The notes under the pieces: model-generated
Told to the model about the DNA's origin: nothing
The model's input: the letters and a program-made list of their open reading frames with translations, nothing else
Database searches by the model: none
Program-made: the position numbers and the translations under genes
Shown: positions 1 to 8,842 of the stretch, in pieces
Position numbering within the stretch: the first letter of the stretch is position 1
How the letters are laid out: each line of letters opens with the position of its first letter
Source of the DNA: JBCBDX01 sp038529265
Lineage (GTDB): Bacteria; Pseudomonadota; Alphaproteobacteria; Rhizobiales; Rhizobiaceae
Direction: 5' to 3'
Assembly (NCBI GenBank): GCA_038529265.1
Contig: JBCBDX010000013.1
Location: 1-64,000, forward strand
Length of the DNA stretch: 64,000 bases

Positions 1-624
1 GCCAGCGCCGCCTTTCATTAAGTCATTGCCCCCGCCGCCGTAGATGGTGTCGTTGCCGTTTTCACCGAGCAGTGTGTCCCAACCGGCATCGCCATACATG
101 AGATCATCATGATTGCCGCCTTGCATGCTGTCATGGCCATTGCCGCCATACATGGAGTCGTTATCATCACCGCCGTAAAGCGTGTCGTGCCCATCGCCGC
201 CGTTGACATAATCAGTCCCGCGATCGGAATAAATGATGTCGTTGCCAGCATTTCCGAATTGCGAGTCATTGCCGGTGCCACCCCAGATGCGGTCATTGCC
301 ATTGCCGCCATCGATAGTGTCGTTGCCACCTTGACCTTTGAGGGTGTCTGCTCCTTCACCGCCGTCGATGCTGTCGTTTCCGCCGCCGGCGTTGACGGTG
401 TCATTGCCGTCGCCGCCTTCAAGCTTGTCCGAACCACCTTCTCCGTTAATCAAATCCGCGCCCATGCCGCCGATGATCGTATCGTGGCCAATCCCGCCGG
501 TGATGGTGTCGTCACCGTCACGGCCGTCAATGGTGGCCGCTTCATACTCGGACTCGATGAGGTTGTCTTTATTGTCACCGTTTATAAATACATCATCGTT
601 TATAATATAAATTTGCAATCCCAT
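1..624 (-). CDS. RTX calcium-binding repeat protein (partial, C-terminus outside window)
   Basis: The reading frame is open from an ATG at 624 to the left edge (208 codons, no stop), so the C-terminal part is missing. The start is supported by GGAG about 6 nt upstream. After about 35 non-repetitive residues (MGLQIYIINDD...) the protein consists of RTX nonapeptides of the form GGxGxDxxx (for example GGDGNDTVN, GGNGNDRIW), which in this family form a Ca2+-binding parallel beta-roll. RTX proteins are normally exported by type I secretion; no secretion genes are visible here. It is the third of three RTX genes in a row on this strand and has its own N-terminus, so it is a separate gene rather than the continuation of its neighbour. 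Function beyond secreted or surface Ca2+-binding protein cannot be told. Confidence 0.85.
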   Translation of the reverse strand, partial: MGLQIYIINDDVFINGDNKDNLIESEYEAATIDGRDGDDTITGGIGHDTIIGGMGADLINGEGGSDKLEGGDGNDTVNAGGGNDSIDGGEGADTLKGQGGNDTIDGGNGNDRIWGGTGNDSQFGNAGNDIIYSDRGTDYVNGGDGHDTLYGGDDNDSMYGGNGHDSMQGGNHDDLMYGDAGWDTLLGENGNDTIYGGGGNDLMKGGAG

Positions 625-822
625 GAAAATCTCCGATCATTAATTTTGATATAAATTTATTAAAATATAGGAAAATAATCATTCGATGCTAGGAGCCAAA
701 ATTTATCTTGATTGGCCCAATATGCACTTGTATCATCACAGTCCATTGAATCAAATGTAGGGAAGGGCGTTCAATTTTTATTTTTGTAACAAATATATTA
801 GCGGCTGGTTCTTGATTCGTGC

Positions 823-860
823 AAAAATAAAAACCCGACGCAAGTGCGCCGGGGTTTTTT
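823..860 (-). terminator. Rho-independent terminator after the second RTX gene
   Basis: An 8-bp GC-rich stem (834-841 with 846-853, one G-U pair) closes an AAGT loop. An A-rich tract lies on one side and a T-rich tract on the other, so on the minus strand the hairpin is followed by a run of T. It lies 18 nt past the stop of the RTX gene ending at 878. The T run at 855-860 means it could also stop plus-strand transcripts. The rest of the AT-rich spacer (625-822) probably holds the promoter of the RTX gene starting at 624; no clear -35/-10 pair was picked out. Confidence 0.8.
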
Positions 861-877
861 GTTTTGCATTAATTTTG

Positions 878-2756
878 TTACCAAGTGAAATCGTCTACCG
901 TCAGCTCGCTCAGAGAAACACCTACCAAAGTAATCGAAGTCCCAACGCTGCTTATTGTTGCCGGGCTGACTGTCAGTATCACGTTTCCATTCATTTCATC
1001 GGCATTGTCCAGCAGGTCGAGGACATAGGCCTCGCTTGCGCCGACCAGTTCAATGGTATCGAGTCCATCTTCGAAATCGTAGATGGTGTCGGCGCCTGTT
1101 TCCGCGCCAAAAATACCGGCGCGCGTATTTAATACAAAGGTGTCGGCACCCGAGCCTCCCCAAAGCTTGTCATCGCCTTCGCCGCCCCGAAGCGTATCGC
1201 TGCCGCTGCCGCCACGGAGCTCGTCGTTGTTATAGCTGCCAAAGAGGGAATCATTACCATTATCGCCATGCAGCGTGTCGTTGTCTATGCCGCCGTCGAG
1301 GGAGTCGTTGTTTTCCCCGCCGAACATAAGATCATCGCCGCTGAAACCAGACAGATCATCGTTTCCGGCGTCACCCCGTATAGTGTCTTTACCGTCACCG
1401 CCATAAAGCAGATCATCGCCATTCTCCCCACGCAAAAGGTCGTCGCCATTATCGCCGTAGAGGGTGTCGTTATCGTTGCCGCCAAGCAGGCGGTCATTGC
1501 CTTCTCCGCCGCGAAGTTTGTCATTACCGGCCTGTCCCAGGAGAAAGTCGTTACCGTTATCCCCGTATATTTCATCTGCCTGGCCGCCACCGCTCATCTC
1601 GTCATTGCCGTCACCACCATACATGGTGTCGTAGCCGGATGAGCCGAACATCGTGTCATTGCCTAGGCCGCCTTGTATGTCGTCATCACCTTCACCGCCG
1701 TTGATGCGATCATTGTCGTGCCCGCCGTCTATGGTGTCGTTACCCGCGCCAGCCTCGATCCTGTCGTTGCCGGTACCACCTGCGATAAAGTCATCACCGC
1801 TTTGGCCATAGAGCGCATCATCATCATTATCACCATAGATGCTGTCATTACCGGCGTCGCCGTGGATAGTGTCGTTTTCGTTGCCGCCCCGAACGAGGTC
1901 GTTCCCACCTTCGCCATAGAGCGCATCATCATCATTATCACCATAGATGCTGTCATTACCGGCGTCGCCGTGGATAGTGTCGTTTTCGTTGGCNNNNNNN
2001 NNNNNNNNNNNNNNNNNNNNNNNNNNNNNNNNNNNNNNNNNNNNNNNNNNNNNNNNNNNNNNNNNNNNNNNNNNNNNNNNNNNNNNNNNTGCCGCCCCGA
2101 ACGAGGTCGTTCCCACCTTCGCCATAGAGCAAGTCAGCGCCGCTATCGCCGTTCATGGTGTCGTTGCCGGTGCCACCATAAANNNNNNNNNNNNNNNNNN
2201 NNNNNNNNNNNNNNNNNNNNNNNNNNNNNNNNNNNNNNNNNNNNNNNNNNNNNNNNNNNNNNNNNNNNNNNNNNNNNNNNNNCTCGATCCTGTCGTTGCC
2301 GGTACCACCTGCGATAAAGTCATCACCGCTTTGGCCATAGAGCGCATCATCATCATTATTACCATAGATGCTGTCATTACCGGCGTCGCCGTGGATAGTG
2401 TCGTTTTCGTTGCCGCCCCGAACGAGGTCGTTCCCACCTTCGCCATAGAGCAAGTCAGCGCCGCTATCGCCGTTCATGGTGTCGTTGCCGGTGCCACCAT
2501 AAACAGTGTCGTCATCTTGACCACCTGCTAAATCGTCATCGCCTTCATAGCCATAAATCAGATCGTTGCCGCTGGACCCGCTCAGCCAATTGCTCTCCGA
2601 AGCGCCATGTAGTGTGTCGTTTCCGCGATAAGCGTGAATGACCCCGTTTTCACCGACCACGTAGAGAAGGTCATCTTCATCAGTTCCATGTACATACCAG
2701 CGCCCGCCGGCAAATATTTCATAATATTCTCTATTTAAATCGTATGGTTCACGCAT
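878..2756 (-). CDS. Large RTX calcium-binding repeat protein, interrupted by two assembly gaps
   Basis: The start ATG at 2756 is preceded by GGAG, and the stop TAA is at 878-880. A short N-terminal segment (MREPYDLNREYYEIFAGG) leads into dozens of RTX nonapeptides (GGxGNDxxx, YGDxGNDxL). The last 80 or so residues are non-repetitive and end in ELTVDDFTW, which resembles the acidic/hydrophobic C-terminal type I secretion signal of RTX proteins. Two N runs (1994-2089 and 2183-2282) break it. The RTX frame upstream of position 2090 (codon ends at 2 mod 3) is not the frame downstream of 1994 (1 mod 3), so at least one gap length is wrong or the edge sequence is faulty. It is best treated as one gene of uncertain length. 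Likely a secreted or surface Ca2+-binding protein; the exporter is not in the window. Confidence 0.8.
1754..1912. repeat. 159-bp DNA repeat, copy 1 (second copy at 2283-2441)
   Basis: These 159 bases recur at 2283-2441 with only one difference that I could see (C versus T in the ATTAT(C/T)ACC stretch). Within it a 108-bp unit (1805-1912, equal to 36 codons or four RTX nonapeptides) is followed directly by a further copy from 1913 up to the gap edge at 1993. Identity at DNA level, not just protein level, points to recent tandem expansion or to the assembler placing the same reads twice. Confidence 0.85.
1994..2089. other. Assembly gap (96 N) inside the RTX gene
   Basis: A run of 96 N. The base triplet just left of the gap (GGC at 1991-1993) differs from the GCC found at that place in the other repeat copies, as is common at contig ends. 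The RTX frame is shifted across this gap, so the stated length is unlikely to be exact. Confidence 0.95.
2183..2282. other. Assembly gap (100 N) inside the RTX gene
   Basis: A run of exactly 100 N, a common placeholder length. The 93-bp island between the two gaps (2090-2182) is an exact copy of 2411-2503, so it may be a collapsed or misplaced repeat contig rather than independent sequence. Confidence 0.95.
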
Positions 2757-2920
2757 TTATTGCTCCAGTATATTATTGATTAATATTTTAATACTAAATT
2801 TTGATCGAAAAATATTAGCGTTAAGCCCAATAGTAACATGATATGTGTTGCTGTGCGGAAGGGTTGGTCTAGATTTGGCGGGGGAGGGAACCTAGAGGTT
2901 CCGTTAAAAACCTTCTTGTA

Positions 2921-2956
2921 AAGGAAAACGCCCACCACCTTATGGTGACGAGCGTT
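2921..2956 (-). terminator. Possible terminator after the third RTX gene
   Basis: On the minus strand, just after the stop at 2964, AACGC and GCGTT arms enclose an inner CACC/GGTG hairpin with a four-base loop. T-rich sequence follows (TTTTCCTTT). The stem is interrupted by an internal loop, so this is weaker than the terminator at 823-860. Confidence 0.5.
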
Positions 2957-2963
2957 GATATCT

Positions 2964-3527
2964 TTAAAATAGAAGATCGTCCGGGGATAAGTCAGACCAT
3001 ACTACATCCTCAAGGATGATGGTCACGTCACCGACCACGATTTTCGTGTCTGTGTTGCCTTCATTGACGGGGCCGTCAATCATGCCAAGAAGCTGGTCGT
3101 ATGAGCTGATACCCAATCCGCCCAGACCCAGCTTGTCCACGCCAAGTTCAAAATCCTTGATTGTCGTCGTGCTTGGTCCTAAATCGAACAGGAAAGTATC
3201 GGCCCCAGAGCCGCCTTTGACATTGTTGGTACCTTCTAGAATGACAATGGTGTCATCACCGGAACCGGCTCTGATTTTGTTGTTGCCGCCACCGGCATCG
3301 ATCGTGTCGTTACCACTGCCGCCACGAATCGTGTCGTTTCCGGTATCGCCATATCTGCCGTTGTCACCGTAAAGAACGTCGTTTCCGCCGCCGCCACGGA
3401 TATAGTCGTCGCCGTTTTCACCGTAGATCGTGTCGTTGCCGCCTTTACCCTCAATAGTATCATCGAGGCCGGTACCGCTCAGAGCATCGCTTGCGCTCGT
3501 ACCAATTCTAGTAACTCCGTCTGCCAT
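2964..3527 (-). CDS. Small RTX calcium-binding repeat protein
   Basis: 187 residues from ATG 3527, chosen because GGAGAC lies 5 nt upstream and because the sequence before it in the same frame is not RTX-like and would run into the divergent adenine deaminase promoter. The protein starts MADGVTRIGTSASDALSG, carries a handful of RTX motifs (GKGGNDTIY, GGSGNDTID), then a beta-rich C-terminal segment ending DLSPDDLLF, which fits a type I secretion signal. It is the first of three RTX genes on this strand. Its cargo or partner function is unknown. Compared with the 878-2756 gene it has far fewer repeats and no exact DNA duplications. Confidence 0.85.
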   Translation of the reverse strand: MADGVTRIGTSASDALSGTGLDDTIEGKGGNDTIYGENGDDYIRGGGGNDVLYGDNGRYGDTGNDTIRGGSGNDTIDAGGGNNKIRAGSGDDTIVILEGTNNVKGGSGADTFLFDLGPSTTTIKDFELGVDKLGLGGLGISSYDQLLGMIDGPVNEGNTDTKIVVGDVTIILEDVVWSDLSPDDLLF

Positions 3528-3712
3528 AAATTGTCTCCAATATATCGTTTCAAGTAATGGCGGGGGAGATAGGCCAGCAAAGCATCGTAAATATGGCGGA
3601 ACTTTTCCGAATGTCTGTTTTGCATTCACGGATTTCTGACCGGCGTAATCTGCCGTCAGCATGCTTGCCTTTCGCTCTATGCGTGGCACAGTTAGGTGCA
3701 AAAGGATTTGAA

Positions 3713-5512
3713 ATGAACGCCGCCATCAAGTCTTGGACAGAAGTTGCCACCGATCTCGTCAATGTCGCGGCAGGGCGAAAGCCTGCCGGCATGGTGGTGC
3801 GTAATGGTCGCTGGGTGAATGTGCATTCCGGTGAGATCATCCCTGGCACTGATGTTGCGATTGTTGAAGGAAGGTTCGCTTATTGCGGTCCCGATGCTTC
3901 ACACTGCATTGGCGACGATACGCGCATCGTAGAGGCGGAAGGGCGCTATCTGGTTCCAGGGCTTTGCGATGGCCACATGCACGTTGAAAGCGGCATGGTG
4001 ACGGTCACCGAGTTTTGTCGCGCCGTCATTCCTCACGGCACGACGTCGATGTTTATCGATCCGCATGAGATAGCCAATGTGTTGGGGCTTGAAGGTGTTC
4101 GCCTGATGCATGACGAGGCAATGGCGATGCCAGTCAATGTCTTCGTGCAGATGCCATCCTGCGTGCCTTCAGCGCCGGGCCTGGAGCATGCTGGCGCATC
4201 GCTTGGGCCGCAAGAGATCGCCGAGGCGATGGCTTGGCCAAATATCATTGGCCTTGGCGAGGTAATGAATTTCCCCGGCGTTGCTGCCAATGATCAGACT
4301 ATGGTTGGGGCCATTGCGGCAACAGTTCAGGCTGGCAAAACCGTGGGCGGGCATTATGCGTCGCCAGACCTCGGTTTGCCGTTTCACGCCTATGTGGCAG
4401 GTGGGCCAGAGGACGATCATGAGGGCACACGCGCTGCCGATGCCATTGCCCGGGTGCGCCAGGGCATGAAGGCGATGCTCCGGCTTGGTTCCGCTTGGTA
4501 TGATGTGGCTGAACAAATCAAAGCTGTCACCGAAGATGGGCTCGATCCACGAAATTTCATTTTGTGTACCGACGATTGTCATTCCGGTACGCTCGTTAAT
4601 GATGGACACATGAACCGGGTCGTGCGGCACGCAATTGCGCAGGGATTGAAGCCCGTCACCGCAATCCAGATGGCCACAATCAACACGGCACAGCATTTCC
4701 GTGTCGAGCGGGAGCTTGGCTCTATAGCCCCAGGGCGGCGGGCGGACTTGCTCCTCGTCACTGATCTTGCAGAACTTAAGATCGACAGCGTTTTTGCGCG
4801 TGGCGTGGAGCTTGCAAAGGGCGGAAGTTTGGTGGCTGACGTGCCCGCCTATGACTATCCGGTTTCCGCCAAGCAAACCGTTAATCTTGGTAAGCGATTG
4901 GGTGCCGATGACTTTAATATCCAGGCGCCAAATGGTGCGAGCAAAGTGAGCGCGCGCGTGATCGGCGTTGTTGAAAATCAGGCGCCCACCAAGGCACTAG
5001 AAGCTGATCTGGCTGTTGCCGATGGCATTGTGCAGATGGACTGCAAGAATGACGTGTGCCAGATCGCCCTGGTGGAGCGACATCGCGCTACCGGTGGTGT
5101 GACTAATGCGTTCGTTTCCGGCTTTGGATACGAGAAAAGCTGCGCGATGGCTTCAACGGTTGCCCATGACAGTCATCATATGATCGTCGTTGGAACCAAC
5201 CATGCGGATATGGCAATGGCGGCCAATCGCCTTGGAGATGTTGGTGGTGGCGTTATTATGGTCAGCGAGGGAAAAGAACTGGCGCTGGTTGAGTTGCCTA
5301 TTGCAGGATTAATGAGCGATGAGCGGGCCGAAATTGTGGCGGCGAAAGCAGATAAGCTCAACGCCGCCATGCGCGATATGGGCTGCACGCTTAGCAATGC
5401 CTACATGCAACACTCGCTGCTTGCTCTGGTTGTAATTCCAGAGCTGCGTATTTCTGACCTTGGGTTGGTAGACGTGCGCACCTTTGATAAAGTGGATGTA
5501 TTGTTGCCGTAA
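3713..5512 (+). CDS. ade: Adenine deaminase
   Basis: 599 residues, the usual size for the Ade amidohydrolase family. It converts adenine to hypoxanthine in purine salvage, in the cytoplasm, with a binuclear metal centre. The metal-binding motif GLCDGHMHVESGM is present (His88 and His90). Downstream lie IDPHEIANVLG, the glutamate-containing GLGEVMNFPGV and DDCHSGTLVNDGHMN, all typical of this family. The C-terminal half carries the adenine deaminase specific domain (HDSHHMIVVGTN, GGGVIMVSEGK). ATG 3713 was chosen because AAAGGA stands 6 nt upstream; the frame is open further upstream but that part has no homology-like features and reaches into the spacer facing the RTX gene. No neighbouring purine genes. 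Confidence 0.93.
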   Translation: MNAAIKSWTEVATDLVNVAAGRKPAGMVVRNGRWVNVHSGEIIPGTDVAIVEGRFAYCGPDASHCIGDDTRIVEAEGRYLVPGLCDGHMHVESGMVTVTEFCRAVIPHGTTSMFIDPHEIANVLGLEGVRLMHDEAMAMPVNVFVQMPSCVPSAPGLEHAGASLGPQEIAEAMAWPNIIGLGEVMNFPGVAANDQTMVGAIAATVQAGKTVGGHYASPDLGLPFHAYVAGGPEDDHEGTRAADAIARVRQGMKAMLRLGSAWYDVAEQIKAVTEDGLDPRNFILCTDDCHSGTLVNDGHMNRVVRHAIAQGLKPVTAIQMATINTAQHFRVERELGSIAPGRRADLLLVTDLAELKIDSVFARGVELAKGGSLVADVPAYDYPVSAKQTVNLGKRLGADDFNIQAPNGASKVSARVIGVVENQAPTKALEADLAVADGIVQMDCKNDVCQIALVERHRATGGVTNAFVSGFGYEKSCAMASTVAHDSHHMIVVGTNHADMAMAANRLGDVGGGVIMVSEGKELALVELPIAGLMSDERAEIVAAKADKLNAAMRDMGCTLSNAYMQHSLLALVVIPELRISDLGLVDVRTFDKVDVLLP

Positions 5513-5579
5513 GTTGCCTTGTGCACCAACAGGTCATTGGAGGCCCGAGGCTGTATCGATGTTTTGGCACCCGTATCCA

Positions 5580-5789
5580 TTAGTCGAGCCCGAAACTGTG
5601 CCCATTGTCACGTTTATCGTTTTGGCACTTTTCGATTTGCAGTGACATTTGCGCGTTTTGAAGTTCGAGCCTCGATATTTCATTTGATATTTGGTTGATG
5701 ATTTCCGGTGAGATCAGCGACTTTCCATTGATGCGTGGGCCCAAGAGGCTTGCCAGCAGAGCGTTGTGGGCAGGGCTTTTTATACTCAT
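5580..5789 (-). CDS. Small hypothetical protein (69 aa)
   Basis: A short frame from ATG 5789 preceded by AAGGA with a usable spacing. The protein (MSIKSPAHNALLASLLGPR...) has a central heptad-like helical stretch (IINQISNEISRLELQNAQMSLQIEK) suggesting a short coiled coil, and no signal peptide. I do not recognise it. It lies alone between ade and trkH, which face each other across it, with about 220 AT-rich bases (5790-6009) on its upstream side. Real but lineage-restricted gene, or chance frame with a good ribosome site; the evidence is moderate. Confidence 0.45.
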   Translation of the reverse strand: MSIKSPAHNALLASLLGPRINGKSLISPEIINQISNEISRLELQNAQMSLQIEKCQNDKRDNGHSFGLD

Positions 5790-6009
5790 TTATCTATCCT
5801 TTTTTAAATATATAATGCTTCTTGATCGGGATAGATTGAAATTTTCCGTGCCGTCAATGTAGTTAAATAAAGAAAGTAATATTATATTCTGATGCATATG
5901 TAGCGAATACTAATGAATGAGTCAGTATAATTTTCAAAGAAGCTGACGCTTGATGTTTTTGGTCATGGCGAGAAACATCTACAAGACGAATCGTTTCGCA
6001 CGTTCGCCT

Positions 6010-7467
6010 TTAATCACGCCAAAAGGCTGGGCTTAGAAGGACGAGAACCGTAAAGAGTTCAAGACGTCCAAGTAGCATGCCGAAGCTCAAAATCCATTTA
6101 GCGCTTTCGGCAAGACTGCCGAAATTGCCTGCTGGACCGATTTCTTCGCCAAGGCCTGGACCAACGTTGGAGAGCGCTGTTAGCGAACCCGAAACGGCGG
6201 TAATGAAGTCTGCGCCTGTCATCGCCAACATCACCGTTCCTACCCCCCATAGCGCAAAGAATGTGCCGAAGAACATGAGTGTCACATATTGAACTTGGTC
6301 CGGTATTGAGATGGAGCCGGATCGAACTGTCCGGATCGCATGCGGATATATGAAGTTTTCAAGGCTGCGCTTGATGACACCATAAAGCACGATCCAGCGT
6401 GCAGCTTTAATACCGCCGGTCGTTGAACCCGCGCATCCGCCAAGTGCTGTGGCCAATAGTATTAAGGCGACGGTGAAAGACGAGTTCCACTGCATATAGT
6501 CATCGACAGCGTAGCCGGTTGTCGTGACAATGGAGACAACAGTGAAGGTTGCCTTGGTAAAAGATTCCTGGAAATCCAGCGTTTCGGACACATCAAGCTG
6601 AACGATCAGCAGGAGCGCCAGTCCTGCCGTGTAGAACAGCATAATGATAACCTGATTGTCGCGAAATGTATCAAAGCGCGAACGCAGTGCCAAAACGATG
6701 AGCGCTGTGAAGGGCAGGGCAGCGATGAGCATAAAGACGATAGCAATCCAATGGATGGTCGGATTGTTGAAGAAACCCATCGAGCGGTCGTGCGTGGAAA
6801 ATCCACCGGTCGCCATGGTGGTCATCGCATGGTTGATGGCATCAAATCCGCTCATGCCTGCGCGTGCGTAAAGGATCGCGCACAATATGGTCAGGGCTGA
6901 GTAGATGCCGAGCACCGAGGTCGCATAGGTCGAAAACCGCGCGAAGGGGCGATCGTAACGGTCTGATGATTCAATCTTGAAAAACGAAGAGCCACCGATC
7001 CGCAAGAAGGGCAGGATAAAAAGGCCCAATACGATCACACCGAGACCGCCGATCCATTGCAGCATGGAGCGCCACAGCAAAATGCCGGGCGGCATGGTGT
7101 CGAGACCGGAAAGCACCGTTGAGCCGGATGCCGTGGCACCTGATACAGCCTCGAAAAATGCGTCGGCGAGGGAAATCTCCAGTTCGGAAAAGTAGAAGGG
7201 CAAGGTTGCCGCCACCGCGAACGTCACCCACAACATATTGACCAGCAGGAACGTAAAGCGTGTGGACACGACCGGCGGACCAGAACGGGTCGCGACTGCC
7301 AAAAGCGCGGCGATAGCACCGACAATCGCTGATGAGAGCGCAAAAACCTGCCAATCCGGGTTCTGGTAGTATAAGTCGACCAGCCCGGGGATCAGCATCA
7401 TCGTTGCCAGATAAAAGGCAAAAATCGCGCTGATGTGCACCGCATTGCGCACCATGGTGCCATTCAT
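6010..7467 (-). CDS. trkH: TrkH-family potassium uptake protein
   Basis: 485 residues with about ten or more hydrophobic segments, matching the Trk/Ktr/HKT superfamily pore subunit. The four pore-loop regions can be seen in order: SGATASGSTVLSG, ATGGFSTHDRS, TTTGYAVDDYMQW and LSNVGPGLG, each carrying the filter glycine. SEFVRPxG-like cytoplasmic segments are represented by YPHAIRTVRSGSISIPDQV. In the family this subunit works with the NAD-binding TrkA, which is not in this window. The next gene (ilvA) is divergent. A GGGAG lies 12 nt before ATG 7467; ATG 7455 (MVRNAVHIS) is an alternative start. Confidence 0.93.
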   Translation of the reverse strand: MNGTMVRNAVHISAIFAFYLATMMLIPGLVDLYYQNPDWQVFALSSAIVGAIAALLAVATRSGPPVVSTRFTFLLVNMLWVTFAVAATLPFYFSELEISLADAFFEAVSGATASGSTVLSGLDTMPPGILLWRSMLQWIGGLGVIVLGLFILPFLRIGGSSFFKIESSDRYDRPFARFSTYATSVLGIYSALTILCAILYARAGMSGFDAINHAMTTMATGGFSTHDRSMGFFNNPTIHWIAIVFMLIAALPFTALIVLALRSRFDTFRDNQVIIMLFYTAGLALLLIVQLDVSETLDFQESFTKATFTVVSIVTTTGYAVDDYMQWNSSFTVALILLATALGGCAGSTTGGIKAARWIVLYGVIKRSLENFIYPHAIRTVRSGSISIPDQVQYVTLMFFGTFFALWGVGTVMLAMTGADFITAVSGSLTALSNVGPGLGEEIGPAGNFGSLAESAKWILSFGMLLGRLELFTVLVLLSPAFWRD

Positions 7468-7587
7468 TCGCTAAATCGGCTCCCGATTCACATTCCGCCG
7501 GCCCATTGTGGCCAATGACGTGACGCGCGTATACACCCGTTGCTTTTGATGCCCAACAGTTTCTCGTTACAAAAGGTCACGGCCGCG

Positions 7588-8838
7588 ATGAGCCAGTTTA
7601 AAGATGATGTAGCCCAAGCGGCCACCGCCATGCGCTCCGTGTTCGAGCCAACGCCCTGTCAGGAAAATGTCTATCTATCAGAGCTTTATGGTGCTCGGAT
7701 ATTTTTGAAACGCGAAGACCTTTCCCCGGTACGGTCGTACAAAATCCGTGGGGCATATAATTTCTTTCGAAAGCGAACGGCTGATGGCAGCCCGGAGAAC
7801 TTCGTTTGTGCATCGGCTGGCAACCATGCGCAGGGATTTGCCTATGTCTGCAACCGGCTGGAAAAGCATGGTGTCGTGTTTATGCCAGTCACCACGCCGC
7901 AGCAGAAAATTGACAAGACACGCGCTTTTGGCGGGTCATATGTCTCCATCAAATTGGTCGGTGACATTTTCGACCAATGCAACGCGGCCGCATTGGAACA
8001 TGCTGAAAAGAATAGCGCGGTCATGGTGCCGCCGTTTGACCATCCTGACATTATCGAAGGACAAGCGACCGTTGCCCATGAGCTGGTTGCTCAAATGGCA
8101 GATGCGCACATCGACCATGTGATGGTTGCTGTCGGTGGCGGCGGTCTTTCCAGCGGCATGACGCGCTATTTTGAAGAAGCGGGTCTGCAGCCACATATGC
8201 ATTTGTTGGAACCTGCTGGTGCACCTAGCCTGAAGACGAGCTTGGCGGCAGGTGAGCGGGTAAAACTCGATCGTGTCGATAATTTCGTCGACGGTGCCTC
8301 CGTTGCGCTGGTTGGTGCGCACACCTTTGATGTTTTAAAGCGTTACGCGGATAGTGACGTTTCCCTCATTTCGGAAGATCGGCTCTGCACGTCACTAATC
8401 GATATGCTAAATATCGAGGGGATGGTTTTGGAGCCGGCCGGTGTGATGGCTGTCGATGCGTTGAAGGACTTTGATCCCGAAAAGATCAAGGGAAAGACCA
8501 TTGTTTGCATCGCATCAGGCGGAAATTTTGATTTTGAGCGCCTGCCGGAAGTCAAAGAGCGCGCTCTGCGCTACTCGGGCCTGAAGAAGTACTTTGTGCT
8601 CCGTTTGCCACAGCGACCTGGAGCGTTGAAAGACTTTTTGAACCTGCTCGGACCAGATGACGATATTGCCCGCTTTGAATATCTGAAAAAGTCTGCCCGG
8701 AATTTTGGCTCTATCCTCATTGGCATTGAGACGAGCGACGCAGCCAACTTCACGGCTTTGGGTGATCGCATGACCGCGGCAGGTTTTGTCTGGGAGGATA
8801 TTACTGAAAATCAGCTCGTTGCCGGTTTGCTCGTTTGA
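7588..8838 (+). CDS. ilvA: Threonine ammonia-lyase (threonine dehydratase)
   Basis: PLP enzyme that deaminates threonine to 2-oxobutanoate, the first step towards isoleucine. The 416-residue form resembles the shorter biosynthetic IlvA class (about 410-420 aa, one C-terminal ACT-like domain) rather than the 514-aa enterobacterial form. The PLP lysine is Lys52 in SYKIRGAYN; the phosphate-binding glycine loop is VGGGGLSSG. The C-terminal part (YFVLRLPQRPGALKDFL) is the regulatory domain that in this class senses isoleucine or valine. ATG 7588 (MSQFKDD) was chosen, with AAAAGG upstream although at a rather long spacing; ATG 7549 is possible but lacks a ribosome site. ilvD lies 34 kb away in the same window. 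Confidence 0.93.
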   Translation: MSQFKDDVAQAATAMRSVFEPTPCQENVYLSELYGARIFLKREDLSPVRSYKIRGAYNFFRKRTADGSPENFVCASAGNHAQGFAYVCNRLEKHGVVFMPVTTPQQKIDKTRAFGGSYVSIKLVGDIFDQCNAAALEHAEKNSAVMVPPFDHPDIIEGQATVAHELVAQMADAHIDHVMVAVGGGGLSSGMTRYFEEAGLQPHMHLLEPAGAPSLKTSLAAGERVKLDRVDNFVDGASVALVGAHTFDVLKRYADSDVSLISEDRLCTSLIDMLNIEGMVLEPAGVMAVDALKDFDPEKIKGKTIVCIASGGNFDFERLPEVKERALRYSGLKKYFVLRLPQRPGALKDFLNLLGPDDDIARFEYLKKSARNFGSILIGIETSDAANFTALGDRMTAAGFVWEDITENQLVAGLLV

Positions 8839-8842
8839 AAGG

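Noticed and set aside
1754..2441. Regular DNA repeats considered as a CRISPR array
   Set aside because: The units encode RTX nonapeptides in frame, there are no unique spacers of constant length, and no cas genes are near.
18..2531. Long open frames on the plus strand across the RTX region (rich in Val, Ile and Ala)
   Set aside because: They are antisense shadows of the repetitive Gly/Asp coding strand; no ribosome sites or families, and the RTX reading is clear on the minus strand.
3557..3712. 52-codon N-terminal extension of adenine deaminase
   Set aside because: The downstream ATG 3713 has an SD and gives the usual family length; the extension resembles nothing and overlaps the divergent spacer.
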